Source: Megaustenia siamemsis
Lineage: Eukaryota; Mollusca; Gastropoda; Stylommatophora; Ariophantidae
Direction of reading: 5' to 3'
Length of the DNA stretch: 64,000 nucleotides
Assembly: GCA_032433765.1 (NCBI GenBank)
Contig: JAVIAB010000051.1
Location: 81,298,847 to 81,362,846 of the forward strand
Both the position numbers and the translations under genes were made by a program. Below the pieces are notes generated by a model. It ran no database searches, was not told where the DNA came from, and saw nothing but the letters and a program-made list of their open reading frames with translations. Below are positions 44,888 through 55,634 of the stretch, piece by piece; within the stretch, counting starts at the first letter, position 1, and every line of letters begins with the position of its first letter.

Positions 44888-46582
44888 CTAAGCGTACTAC
44901 TTCCACACCTATACAAACTGCTAATTAAATGCTGGAGAAACGGAGAAATACCCCATGATATGAGAAATGCCAAGATTATAACGCTGTACAAGAATAAAGG
45001 AGACAGGGGCGACTGCAATAATTACAGAGGCATTTCTCTCCTTAGCACAACAGGCAAAGCTTTTGCTAGAGTCGTACTTAATCGCCTGCATAGACTTGCA
45101 GAACGGGTGCTTCCCGAGTCCCAATGCGGTTTCAGACCCGGGAGATCAACCATAGATATGATCTTCACTCTTAGACAACTGCAGGAAAAATGTCGGGAAC
45201 AAAATATGCCGCTCTATATTGCCTTTGTGGATCTCACAAAGGCATTCGACACAGTAAACAGAGATGGTCTCTACAAGGTGTTAGAAGGCATAGGCTGCCC
45301 TCCTAAATTACTTAGGCTGATAATTTCCTTCCATGAAGACATGAATGGCAAAGTCCATTTTGATGGGAGTCCATCAGAGAATTTCAAAGTCAACAAAGGA
45401 GTGAAACAGGGATGTGTCCTCGCCCCCACCCTTTTTGGTATATTTTTTGCTGCCCTCCTAAATTACACCTTCGAAAACAGCTCAGGAGATATTTACATTC
45501 GCACCAGACCAGATGGCTCACTGTTCAACCTAGCACGACTAAGAGCAAAAACCAAAACAAATGTTGCCCTACTTAAAGAATTTTTATTTGCTGACGATGC
45601 AGCCCTAGTCGCTCATAGTGAGGCCACCCTACAGTCGCTGATCAACAACCTGGATAAAGCATGTGACCTTTTTTCACTGTCAATTAATGTTCAGAAGACA
45701 GTAATACTAAATCAAGGTGACTTCAAACCTATATCTATTACTCTAAAAGACTGCCCACTAGAATCAGTACAGAAATTTACATATCTTGGATCCACAGTTA
45801 CGCAAACCATCTCTCTTGATGAAGAAATAAACTGTCGAATTGGTAAGGCAGCTACGACCTTCGGCAAACTCACAAAAGGGCATGGAACAACACGAAACTA
45901 ACTCAAAAGACTAAACTCTTAATATATCAAACTTGTGTGCTTAGCACACTACTATATGGATCCGAAACCTGGACAACATACTCAAACCAGGAAAAAAGAC
46001 TAAATGTCTTCCACATGCGATGTCTCCGCAAAATAATGCACATCAAATGGCAGGACAAAATAACCAACTTAACTGTCCTGCAACGTGCTAAGACCCTAAC
46101 AATCATGTCGATGCTCAGAAGTCGAAGGCTAAGATGGCTGGGGCATGTCCAACGGATGGAAGAAAAACGCATTCCTAGGCAAATACTATATGGCGAGCTA
46201 AAACACGGAAAACGACAAATCGGCAGACCTAAACTACGATATAGAGATATCTGCAAATCATCTCTGAAAGACTTCTCCATCTGTGAAAACGACTGGCAAC
46301 ATCTGGCAAGTGATCGCACATCATGGAGAGCACGTATAAGGAACGGTATAACAACATTTGAGACTGTTCTAAGACAGGACTTAGAAGAGAAGAGACTCAT
46401 GAAAAAGGATGGTAAACCCTGTGGACCAGCGAGCCTGACCTGTTCATTATGTGACCGCGTGTGTCTGTCAAACATTGGTAGAATTAGCCACGAGAGAAGC
46501 TGTTCGGCAAAAACAATACCTCAAAAAAATACGCAATAGCCTCCACTAGACCGTCTGACAAGACGAAAAGGGCCATATAATA
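44888..46582 (+). mobile_element. LINE I, 5'-truncated, 10-bp TSD
   Basis: Flanked by ACAGCTTACT (44878-44887 and 46583-46592). The main frame (from about 44890, first Met 44960, to 45901) holds RT motifs NYRGISLLSTTGKAFARVVL, FVDLTKAFDTVN (about residue 87), GVKQGCVLAPTLFGIFF and LFADDAALVA (about residue 210). After one frameshift near 45880 the rest (45937-46539) gives LYGSETWTTY, RRLRWLGHVQRMEEKRIPRQ and a terminal C-x2-C-x12-H-x4-C motif (CSLCDRVC...SHERSC), a zinc-finger-like end. Only one frame disruption makes this a young copy. The clade is not firmly assigned. Confidence 0.93.
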
Positions 46583-46965
46583 ACAGCTTACTGCTTGTGC
46601 ACACATCTAGATCACCCTTATAGGTTATTGTTCTTGCTTGTTCTGTGTTGTTTTTCTGAATTTTGCAGTCTTATGGTTACATCATTATCAATAACTTTGT
46701 TAATATCCAACATATAGCTTTTGAATTGCCCAAAATATCATCATCGTGAATGCACTTTGTCTTCACCTTAGCACTCTTGTAGTCATCATGTCTTTTTATG
46801 TCCATAATAAGACTTTGCTTGACCTGAAAAAAAAGATAAATTTATAACTAATTAATTCAGTAAAGTACGCATTTTTGTTACAACAACTCACTCTAATATA
46901 ATAGTAATATCTTACTCTAATCTAATAATAAGCTCACTATAATATGTTACACTATAAGTTTATTC

Positions 46966-47235
46966 CCGTGTGTTACCGGGGCCTCATTATGAGGGAGGTA
47001 AAGAATAGTGACACCGTGACCTTCCAGGCATGTCGTAAGAGGCGACTAAGGAGGTTGATCGATAGCTTGACAAGCTGTCATTGTAAAAAGTATTGTTATG
47101 GAAACAGCACCATAGATTTTAGAGCAGTGATCAGTGCAATATGTGCCATTTTGGCACACAAGGTTTCTGTTTTTGAGATTGTGGTTCTGCCCTATGTGCC
47201 GGCTTTGGCTCGAAAGGACAATAGATAGACAGATA
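46966..47235 (+). mobile_element. SINE S1, full-length copy
   Basis: TGTTACCGGGGCCTCATTAT at the front, GGCATGTCGTAAGAGGCGAC in the middle and GCCGGCTTTGGCTCGAAAGG at the end, with ACAATAGATAGACAGATA. The least mutated copy in the window. Confidence 0.88.
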
Positions 47236-47308
47236 TTAATAAACATCATAGTAAACCCAGTGCAGCACTTAATGCATTAATAATTTGGAAGTGTCCATAT
47301 AACCAGTA

Positions 47309-47390
47309 AAAGTAAAAAAAAAAGTAACTAAAGGTTTCCTCCATGCCTTGCTAGGTGTACGGAGAATATGATGTTAGTGACCATATTTTT
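47309..47390 (-). mobile_element. SINE T 3' fragment
   Basis: AAAAAAAAAAGTAACTAAAG, then GGTGTACGGAGAATATGATG and TTAGTGACCATA parallel the 3' end of SINE T in antisense. Confidence 0.6.
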
Positions 47391-47478
47391 ATATAATGTA
47401 ACGAGTAACCATACAATTTAGAGATCATACAATTCGCTATATCATTTTAAACTGGATAAAGGAGCTCCTAGGCTAAAT

Positions 47479-47835
47479 GGAAAAAAGAAAAGTCTTTGTT
47501 AAAAAGACTACCTTTGAAAACAAAACCTGGTATGTTCTTTATGGATTGGGTGGTCTAAAGGTAAAACATAAGCCTTTGAGCTTGAAGGTCCTGGGTTCTA
47601 ATCCACCAGAGGTAGTGGGAATTGTTTTCTTCATATCCTTATTTCTTGATGGCTTTGCACATTTCCTGATCTCTGGATAGTAAGATTCCAATTCTAGTTG
47701 GAATTCCTGTATGCACTCTACACATGTTAAAAAAATTTTGACAGTTAAAAGTAGAAAAGAATAGGCCAAAATGGCTGCTGCTATTGTTAAACAATTATAA
47801 ATCTACCCATGCCAAAGATTGATATGTTACACCAG
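47479..47835 (+). mobile_element. SINE Q within a larger duplicated unit
   Basis: Includes head TGGGTGGTCTAAAGGTAAAA and GGGTTCTAATCCACCAGAGG. The match to 53666-53890 begins upstream of the SINE head (GAAAAGTCTTTGTTAAAAAG) and resumes after its body (AAATCTACCCATGCCAAAGA), so the repeated unit is longer than the SINE. Confidence 0.8.
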
Positions 47836-48143
47836 GAGGTGCAGATATGGTTTACCATAATTCAGTAACACAACACATCCATATCTACTTAATTGGTGAA
47901 ATCTTAATAAGCAAAATCACCTTTAACATTGTCATGCTTACAGTTGGTAGTTCTTACATTAAGTACCAATAATATACCATAGCTACTTTGGTAGCATTCT
48001 AAAATGAATTCTTAGCATTTAGTAGTGCAAAATAAAAAATGTCACAGTAGAAATTAGATGCAACTTATAATATAAGAATGTTTGCAAAGGTTCCTAGAAA
48101 GAATTCTCTGACAGCATAAGAAACTGGACAGCTACATTGTCAG

Positions 48144-48653
48144 ATGGATGCAAGACGAGCCAAGGATATTATAATCTTGATGGGAGACCTAAATGCTAAG
48201 GTAGGATCAGACAACAGAGGCTTCGAAGAGATTATGGGAAAACATGGACTTGGAGATATAAATGAGAATGGAGAGATATTTGTGAATTTCTCTGCCCTTA
48301 ATCAAATGAGCCTAGGAGGAACAATATTCCAACATAAAAGAATACACAAAGCTACATGGGTGTCACCAGATCATAGAACGGAAAATCAAATTGATCACAT
48401 ATGTATTAATAATAAGTTTAAGTCATCCTTACAGGATGTAAAAGTATATAGAGGGGCAGATGTAGCTTCTGATCATCATCTTCTGTTAGCCAAACATAAA
48501 ATTAAACTAAAAAGGTATACTACAACGAATAAGGGTAGAAAGTATTTCAATGTAGGGTTTCTTAAAGAACAAGGAATTAAAGATAAATTCACAGTCACAA
48601 TATCAAACAAATACCAAGTCCTCCAACAACTAGAAAATACAATAAATATATAG
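48144..48653 (+). CDS. LINE H endonuclease domain (partial)
   Basis: The 169-residue frame begins within an AP-endonuclease-like domain: IIILMGDLNAKVGSDN holds the catalytic Asp and Asn of the GDxNA motif, then TWVSPDHRTENQIDHICIN and the terminal ASDHHLLLAKHKI, whose SDH supplies the catalytic His pair. The enzyme nicks target DNA to start reverse transcription. It ends at a frameshift before the RT frame at 48704. The N-terminal third, including the metal-binding Glu, is absent. Confidence 0.85.
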   Translation: MDARRAKDIIILMGDLNAKVGSDNRGFEEIMGKHGLGDINENGEIFVNFSALNQMSLGGTIFQHKRIHKATWVSPDHRTENQIDHICINNKFKSSLQDVKVYRGADVASDHHLLLAKHKIKLKRYTTTNKGRKYFNVGFLKEQGIKDKFTVTISNKYQVLQQLENTINI

Positions 48654-48703
48654 ATCATTGGAAACAGGTAAAAAATATATGGAAAGGGACATGTGAAGAA
48701 ACA

Positions 48704-50671
48704 TTGGGGAAAAGAGAATGCCATAATAAGGCATGGATGACAGCAGAGACCATGGATAAAATTAAAGTAAGAAAGAACAAGAAAGCAGACATAAATAAAA
48801 GCAAAACAAGAAGTAATAAAACCAAGACACAGGAAGCTTACACAGAGGTGAACAAAGAAGTGAGAATATGCATTAAAAGGGATAAGAGGAAATATATAGA
48901 TGAACTAGCTAAAGAAGCAGAAGAAGCAGTAAATAAAAGGAATATGAAAGAACTGTACAACAGCACAAAGAAATTAGGTGGAAAATACAAACAGATCAAT
49001 GCCTTTATCAAAGATAAGAAAGGAAATTTGCTTAGTAATATAAGGGAACAAATGGAGAGATTGAAAGAGCACTTTGAAGAACTTTTGAACAGACCCAGCT
49101 CAAATAATCCTCCAGATATACTACCAGCAGAAGAAGAGTTACACGTTAACTGTGGAAAACCAAGCAAAGAAGAAATAATGAAAGCCATCAACATCAAACT
49201 ATTAAAAAATGTTAAAGCCACAGGACCAGATGAAATTCTTTCGGAACCCATCAAAGCAGATATTAACACCTCTACCAAGATGTTACATGATCTATTGGAT
49301 AAAATTTGGGAGAGGGAAGAATTACCTAAAGACTGGAGAGAAGGTTATATGATCAAACTACCAAAGGAAGGAAGTTTACAGGAGTGCACAAACTATAGGG
49401 GAATTATGCTACTATCAGTGCCAGGAAAAATATTAGGCAGAATCATTCTGGAGAGACTAAAGGAGGCTATAGAGAAACACTTGAGAGATGAACAAGCAGG
49501 TTTTAGGAAGAACAGATCATGTGCTGATCAAATAACTACTCTACGTATAATAGTTGAACAAAGTCTAGAACTAAAATCCCCACTTTATATTGGATTCATA
49601 GATTACGAAAAGGCATTTGATAGTTTAGACAGAAGAATGCTTTGGAAGTTGCTGAGTCATTACGGAATCCCCATAAAGTTTATTAACCTGATAAAAACAA
49701 TGTATGAAGGAACAAAATGTAGTGTGGTGCATGAAGGACAGCTTACAGAAGCATTTGAAATAAGAACAGGAGTAAGGCAAGGATGCCTTCTATCCCCATT
49801 TCTCTTTCTACTGGCCATAGATTGGATTATGAAAATAACTCAAAACAACAGAAATGGGATCCAGTGGTCACTGACCAAACAACTTGATGATTTAGACTTT
49901 GCTGATGACATAGCTCTCCTATCACACAGCCATCAACAGATGCAGGATAAAATGAGTATATTAGATGAGAGATCACAACAGCTAGGACAAAAGATTAATA
50001 GAGATAAGACCAACATTATGAGAATTAATGCAGTTGGCAATAATCGACTAAAACTAGGAGAAATACCTCTACTAGACGTAGAATTTTACATATATCTGGG
50101 CAGTAATATAGATAAAGAGGGAGGAACAGAAAATGATACCAAAATAAGGATATCAAAAGCAAGAGGAGCTTTCATTGCACTGGGAAACATATGGAAATCC
50201 AAAGAAATTAGGTTAAATACAAAAATAAAAATTGTCAACTCAAATATTAAGTCGGTCCTATTATTTGGCTGTGAAACATGGAGAATAACAAAATTGATAA
50301 TCACGAAGGTACAGACTTTCATTAATGGATGCTTACGCAGAATAAAGGGATGGAAATGGCAGGACAAAGTCACTAACGTGGAATTATGGAAATGTACCGG
50401 TCAAATACCGGTGGATAAAGAGATACAGCGAAGACGATGGCGATGGATAGGACACACACTACGGAAGCCAACTGAGAGTATTACACAACAGGCCCTTTTT
50501 TGGAATCCCCAGGGGAAAAGACAAAGAGGAAGACCAAGGAATTCTTGGAGAAGACAGATCGAAGCAGAGATGAAGATGATGGGGAAGACATGGAATGATC
50601 TTAAAAGAATTGCAAAAAACAGAACGACTTGGAAAGTGTTTGTTGAAGACCTATGCTCCACTGGGAGCTAA
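48704..50671 (+). CDS. LINE H reverse transcriptase, 655-residue open frame
   Basis: An uninterrupted frame carries a Lys-rich linker (residues 1-150), then RT: GPDEILSEPIKAD, WREGYMIKLPKEGSLQECTN, DEQAGFRKNRSCADQITTLR, FIDYEKAFDSLD (about residue 296, first catalytic Asp), GVRQGCLLSPFLFLLAIDWI and LDDLDFADDIALLSHS (about 397, catalytic pair intact). The C-terminal part, RRRWRWIGHTLRKP and QRGRPRNSWRRQIEAEMK, is typical of RTE-like polyproteins. All catalytic residues are present and there are no stops, so this copy is recent although 5'-truncated. Confidence 0.93.
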   Translation: MGKRECHNKAWMTAETMDKIKVRKNKKADINKSKTRSNKTKTQEAYTEVNKEVRICIKRDKRKYIDELAKEAEEAVNKRNMKELYNSTKKLGGKYKQINAFIKDKKGNLLSNIREQMERLKEHFEELLNRPSSNNPPDILPAEEELHVNCGKPSKEEIMKAINIKLLKNVKATGPDEILSEPIKADINTSTKMLHDLLDKIWEREELPKDWREGYMIKLPKEGSLQECTNYRGIMLLSVPGKILGRIILERLKEAIEKHLRDEQAGFRKNRSCADQITTLRIIVEQSLELKSPLYIGFIDYEKAFDSLDRRMLWKLLSHYGIPIKFINLIKTMYEGTKCSVVHEGQLTEAFEIRTGVRQGCLLSPFLFLLAIDWIMKITQNNRNGIQWSLTKQLDDLDFADDIALLSHSHQQMQDKMSILDERSQQLGQKINRDKTNIMRINAVGNNRLKLGEIPLLDVEFYIYLGSNIDKEGGTENDTKIRISKARGAFIALGNIWKSKEIRLNTKIKIVNSNIKSVLLFGCETWRITKLIITKVQTFINGCLRRIKGWKWQDKVTNVELWKCTGQIPVDKEIQRRRWRWIGHTLRKPTESITQQALFWNPQGKRQRGRPRNSWRRQIEAEMKMMGKTWNDLKRIAKNRTTWKVFVEDLCSTGS

Positions 50672-51024
50672 AAGGTAGAAGATAAGAAACTGGGAAAGTC
50701 AGGTGACAGAACATAGAACATGGAGTATAAAAATAAAAAAATGGCACAGCAACAATTGAGGAAGAAGTGATGTTAAAATCAGTAGATAATAAATGCAGAA
50801 AAAGGATAAAAGGCCAGGCACTATAAATGCATCTTGTTCTTTTTGTGGTCTGACTTGTTAATCCAGTATTGATCATTCAATATTGGCCAATTCAGTCAAA
50901 AGAAAATCTGCTCAGTAAAACAGCATTTAGTATAAGATACTAATGTTTTTACCAAACTACTGGCTTATCATGATTGCTTGCTACCAACTGTCTGCCAAGA
51001 CTGGAAAGGTCATATATATACGTA

Positions 51025-52354
51025 GGGAGGTCAAAAAGTAATGCACACCAATTTTTTTCTCGGAAACTATTCGGGCAAAATGTGTGAAATTTTCACAGAT
51101 TGTAGCTGAACATCCCCTTTACACTATCTATTTTTCAACATAATCTCCGTCCAAGCGTATTGCCTTACGCCAACGCAAAACTAGGTCATGAATGCCTCGT
51201 TTGTACCAAGTTTTGTCCTGCTCGCGTAGCCATTTTTTAACTGCATGGGTCACATCCTCATCATTGTCAAAGTGTGTCCAACGCAGAAATTTTTTGAGTG
51301 GTCCAAACAGATGGAAATCTGAGGGAGCCAGATCAGGGCTGTAAGGAGGATGGGGCAGTACAGTCCAACCAAATTTGTTGATTGCTTCCCGTGTTACCAG
51401 ACTTGTGTGAGGGCGTGCATTGTCATGTTGAAGCAACAAATCTGCAGATGGCTTATTAGGCCGAACTCTGTGGAACCGATTTTTGAGTTTTGTCAGTGTA
51501 TTGATGTAAGCTGTCGAGTTGATTGTCTCACCTGTTGTCATTACATCAACAAGAATCACACCATCAATGTCCCAGAAGACAGTGATCATCACCTTTCCGG
51601 CTGATGGAGATGTTTTGAATTTTTTTCTTTTTGGTGACTGCGGATGATGCCATTCCATTGACTGCATGTTTGTTTCAGGCTCATAATAATGTGCCCACGT
51701 TTTGTCACCGGTAACAATTTTTGACAAAAACATTTCTCCTTCAACACCGAAACGCTCCAACAATTCAGAACAGAATGTTTTCCTTTGAACTCTGTGATCA
51801 TTTGTTAGGCACCGAGGAACCCATCGAGCGCAAATCTTAGAATATCCGAGAGTTTTAAAAATTGCGATTGCACTTCCCTTGCTGACTGTAAGCTGCAATG
51901 CCAATTGCTGACTAGTGATACGCCTATCCTTACGAATAATGGCATCAGCCCGGTTTAACATGTCTGTGCTGGTAGCCAAGGCAACACGTCCAGAACGCGG
52001 TAAATCATGCAGCTCCACTCGTACACTTTCTGCAGCTTTAATTCTCGGAACCCAGCGACTAACTGTGCTCCTATCGACTGCAGAACATTTGTACACTGCA
52101 CACAGTCGTTTATGAATGTTTGCCACAGTTTCTTTTTCCGCAACCAGAAATTCTATGACAATTCGCTGTTTGTAACGGACATTGTTGACAAGCTCCATTT
52201 TAACGGTTCATAGATTGCGTAATATTTATCAGAATGCTGTGCAATTTGGTGCACATAATTGGAACATGTCATATTCCAAGTGTGCAAAATTTCATATTCC
52301 TATCTTTATTATTAGCCGAGAAAAAAATTGGTGTGCATTACTTTTTGACCTCCC
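51025..52354 (-). mobile_element. mariner transposon with perfect 39-bp TIRs
   Basis: The inverted repeats at 51025-51063 and 52316-52354 are identical (GGGAGGTCAAAAAGTAATGC at each outer end). The element is 1330 bases. TA precedes the left end; TT follows the right end, so the canonical TA duplication is imperfect on one side. A full transposase frame lies inside. Confidence 0.95.
51128..52198 (-). CDS. mariner transposase, 356 residues, apparently intact
   Basis: Cut-and-paste transposase. The N-terminal region holds two helix-turn-helix segments for TIR binding (residues 1-110), then the WVPRCLTNDH linker motif (about 126, WVPHEL in relatives). The catalytic domain has Asp165 (VTGDKTW), Asp259 (LLQHDNARPH) and Asp294 (YSPDLAPSDFHLF), with 34 residues between the last two: the DD34D signature of mariner. 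Length matches the family (about 345-360). Start Met is 118 bases inside the right end; no stops or shifts. With perfect TIRs this copy may be active or only recently inserted. Confidence 0.95.
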   Translation of the reverse strand: MELVNNVRYKQRIVIEFLVAEKETVANIHKRLCAVYKCSAVDRSTVSRWVPRIKAAESVRVELHDLPRSGRVALATSTDMLNRADAIIRKDRRITSQQLALQLTVSKGSAIAIFKTLGYSKICARWVPRCLTNDHRVQRKTFCSELLERFGVEGEMFLSKIVTGDKTWAHYYEPETNMQSMEWHHPQSPKRKKFKTSPSAGKVMITVFWDIDGVILVDVMTTGETINSTAYINTLTKLKNRFHRVRPNKPSADLLLQHDNARPHTSLVTREAINKFGWTVLPHPPYSPDLAPSDFHLFGPLKKFLRWTHFDNDEDVTHAVKKWLREQDKTWYKRGIHDLVLRWRKAIRLDGDYVEK

Positions 52355-52359
52355 TTCAG

Positions 52360-52420
<61 letters not shown>
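52360..52420. repeat. TA dinucleotide repeat
   Basis: About 30 TA units with a CA interruption, between the mariner and SINE S1. Confidence 0.95.
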
Positions 52421-52422
<2 letters not shown>

Positions 52423-52423
52423 T

Positions 52424-52700
52424 TTCCCATGTGTTACCAGGGCCTCATTATGAGGGAAGTAAAGAATAGTTATACTGTGACCTTCCAGGCATGTCACAAG
52501 AGGTGACTAAGGAGATTGATCAATGGCTTGACAAGCTGTCATTGTAAAAAGTATTGTTATGGAAACAGCACCATTGATTTTAGAGCAATGATCTTTGCAA
52601 TATGTGCCATTTTGGCACGCAAGGTTTCTGTTTTTGAGATTGTGGTTCTGCCCTATGTGCTGTCTTCGGATCGAAAGGACAATAGATTGATGGATAGATA
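52424..52700 (+). mobile_element. SINE S1, full-length copy
   Basis: Starts GTGTTACCAGGGCCTCATTA and ends GATCGAAAGGACAATAGATT followed by GATGGATAGATA that runs into a TA repeat. Confidence 0.85.
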
Positions 52701-52737
52701 TATATATATATATATATACATATACACATACAAACAA

Positions 52738-52985
52738 ACAAAGAGATCAGAAGCAGGATATCAAAAGCAGCAGCAGATTTAAGAAACTTGGACAAAATAT
52801 GGAAATCAAAATACTAAGCAAGAAAACTAAACTTGGAATATTTAACTCAAGCATATTATCAACCCTTATCTGGGCATGTGAATACTGGAAAACAAAAGAG
52901 AAAGAGAGAAAGTTAAATGCTTTTGAAGACTAATGCCTAAGAAAAATACTCTGTGTACAATGGAAATTAATTTAGGACCAATATA
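52738..52985 (+). mobile_element. LINE C fragment (post-RT region)
   Basis: Contains AACTTGGACAAAATATGGAA, CATATTATCAACCCTTATCT and GCCTAAGAAAAATACTCTG, as in LINE C copies at 12460-12640. Frames are broken. Confidence 0.7.
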
Positions 52986-52989
52986 GGGA

Positions 52990-53443
52990 TAAGAAAGCTA
53001 AAAGAGTTCTTAAATGTTATGTAAAGCCAGTCTTAACATGTGGATGTGAATCATGGACAATAGGACAACAGACAAGAAAATCACTGTAGTCTGTAGAAAT
53101 GTGATTTTACAGAAGAATGTTGAGAATACCATGGATAGCTAAGAAGAGTAATGAAAATGTTCTGAAAGAGGCCAAAGCAAAAAGAGAGCTAATTTCCAAT
53201 ATTAGGAAGAAGCAATCATCATTTTTTGGTCATGAAATGAGAATAGAACAGCTGGAATATATTGCAACAACTGGAAAAATTGAGGAACGAAGAGTTAGAG
53301 GGCAGCAAAAAGAAAAGATACCAGACAGCTTAAGAGACAGCTTGGCAGAAGGTCAACAAGAGAAATGATAAATAACTGTCGTGATCGAAAGTTGTGGAGA
53401 GACATGAGCCAGCAGGCCAGGTACTTGATAATGATGGTGATAG
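52990..53443 (+). mobile_element. LINE A 3' fragment
   Basis: GAGTTCTTAAATGTTATGTA, then MLRIPWIAKKSNENVLKEAK, RKKQSSFFGHEM and the end CAGGTACTTGATAATGATGG. The copy has one stop at the TAGTCTGTAG site and a 3' tail with changes. Confidence 0.85.
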
Positions 53444-53464
53444 CGATAAGAAAATATGTACATG

Positions 53465-53660
53465 AAACCAACGATCTCATCTACAATTAGGAAGAGAAGG
53501 TGGAGATATGTTGTACATGTACTGAGAAGATACAACAAATGAATTTCAAAACAGGCTCTTCAATGGGAAACATTAGGGTGTACAGGAAAAGAGGAAGACT
53601 TAGAGAGAGTGAAACTAAAAAAACACTTATAAGATAAGAGAAGCAAAGTTGGCAGGTGCA
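53465..53660 (+). mobile_element. LINE F 3' fragment
   Basis: GAGAAGGTGGAGATATGTTG, CAAAACAGGCTCTTCAATGG and GAAGCAAAGTTGGCAGG parallel the copy at 10985. Confidence 0.65.
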
Positions 53661-53665
53661 TATAT

Positions 53666-53895
53666 ATATATGAAAAAAAGAAAAGTTTTTGTTGAAAAGA
53701 CTACCTATGAAAACAAAACCTGGTATGTTCTTTATGGATTGGGTGGTCTAAAGGCAAGACATAAGCCTTTGAGCTTGAAGGTCCTGGGTTCTAATCCACC
53801 AGAGGTAGTGGGAATTGTTTTCTTCGTATCCTTATTTCTTCATGGCTTTGCACATTTCCTGATTACAAATCTACCCATGCCAAAGATTGATATGT
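53666..53895 (+). mobile_element. SINE Q, internally deleted second copy of a longer unit
   Basis: Matches 47479-47835 with few differences but lacks about 130 bases between TTTGCACATTTCCTGAT and ACAAATCTACCCATGCC. Confidence 0.8.
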
Positions 53896-55383
53896 TATTG
53901 TATATATCCTGATACATATTTTTGTTTAGTTTTTCTCTCTTATAGTATCATGTGGTTTAAAGTTTCAGAAATTTTTGTTTTATTAGTCTTTTTTAGAACT
54001 TGAGTGAATTTCTAGCTCTTGCAGTCATATATGAGCATTGATATCACACATGAGTTGAACAGTCTTAGTTTCATTTGATTGATAAGTATTTTCAATCTCC
54101 AAATACATTAAAGTTTGTTCAAGCCACTTGATGCCAATTTAATTTAGAATGAATCTGAATCTTCAGCATCATTTGAAAGTCAGTATTTCTGCTTCAGTAA
54201 CAGTGGATGTTTAATAATATTGTTCTCGCCTCCAATCAACTATCTCTAGCAAGTTTGAAGGAAATAACATCCTTCATCTTGGGTCAGAACTGAAAACGTG
54301 AATTTATTGATGCTAATCATAAAATATATTACAAATTGTTAGAACAATTAATTTTGCTTGAAGTTATCACAAAAGACCACAGAGAAAAATATCTTGTTGC
54401 AAGTTTGTCAACTCGAGGTTTTGTTTTGTCATTTTCTTGAGATCAAGGTTGAGGTTTTATTGCTAGTGGTTGCTATTTAGTGGAAGTAATTTACCAACTT
54501 TTAAATTACTTCAGCAACACTATATGACTTTCATATTTCACACAAGCAGGAATGAATATATTCTAAATTCAAATAATAAGCACCATAGTAAATCAATTTT
54601 GTTAATTACTACCAAATTTGTAACATTTATTATCTTTCCTGATGATTTAATCTTCAGTTCTTGATGACCAGATTTATTAGGGTAATGTACAAGGTTAAGG
54701 TATCCCATAGAATTATTGCCTGTTTGAGGTGGAATGTTTGGGCTCCACTTCTCTTGGACACATCTTTTGGAAAATGTTTTTTTCTTGGATGTTTCCTTCA
54801 TTGGCCAAATATCAGGAACCACTCTTTTTTTTCAGTCTATTTGACTGAAGAATGTATTTCTGAATCCTGACATTCTGCATTGAAAGTGAGTTCCATTATA
54901 ATTTTACTAATCCGCCTTTAATTTTATCAAAATGGGAGAATAAAATATCTGACCACAGCAAAGAATTTGTTGTCAGAGTGTTCCTGCTGTAAAGGAAAAT
55001 ATCTAATACTCATCTAGTGCCATTAGATTTCAACAAAGCACACAATGTATCTTGCTATATGTATCTGTTCAAGGCAAGCTTTTCAATCTCACTTGAGAGT
55101 TTATGCCTGCTATTTTTGCCTCTTTTGTCAGTGTTCTCAGTTTTCCTGATGTTGGCCTCTGTTTTTCTTGTTCTTGTTGGTTCCCATTTAATTGTTTTCT
55201 CTGTCGTTCTTTAGTTAATCCATTTGCAATAGACCATTGCTGCAAAAAAGTTAAATATTTTCTTTTCATGTTATGTAGGTAAATGATGTTACAAATATTT
55301 GCCGATATTGTGTATGCCTCTAAGAGAATTTAACAGACATATTTTTTAAATTTCTTTACTTATTTAATTTCTTTTATTTAAAG
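53896..55383. other. Intron end, mostly unrecognised
   Basis: AT-rich. The antisense of an eroded LINE C-terminal segment (KRQRPTSGKLRTLTKEAKIA) is visible near 55090-55210; nothing else was recognised. Confidence 0.4.
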
Positions 55384-55634
55384 GATTCAAAGTGAAGATG
55401 AAGGAGCAGCTGAGGAAGTTAGCATACCAACTGAGTTTACAGGAGAGCCTCCTGAAGTTGATGCTCGCTTTGTGATCAAGCCTCAGGCAGAAAAACTCAG
55501 ACGAATAAGCACGGGGGGCATGAGGCAGGATGAGGATGATACTAGTAGCAGTGCTAGTAGTCCTAGGACTTCTTTCAGCACAGAGTCCAGGGTCTTTTCA
55601 CAGCAACATCATACTGTAACACTCTCACATAAAT
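55384..55634 (+). CDS. RasGRF exon: acidic/Ser-rich linker
   Basis: Starts after TTTATTTAAAG and ends before GTATGT; the final T pairs with TT at 56351 to give Phe. The translation begins IQSEDEGAAEEVSIP and later contains KLRRIS, SSSASSPRTS and STESRVFSQQHH. It is low in hydrophobic residues and looks disordered. RRIS and SPRTS are plausible basophilic and proline-directed phosphorylation sites. In known RasGRFs this interval is the PEST/linker region between REM and CDC25. The correct phase on both sides and position support a real exon although sequence similarity is weak. Confidence 0.8.

Larger units (their letters stand above)
48130..50690 (+). mobile_element. LINE H, 5'-truncated RTE-like element
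   Basis: About 2.5 kb with two open frames covering the C-terminal endonuclease, RT and C-terminal region. Only the N-terminal part of the endonuclease and the 5' UTR are missing. The 3' end probably lies between 50690 and 50890; no clear TSD was found. Confidence 0.85.
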
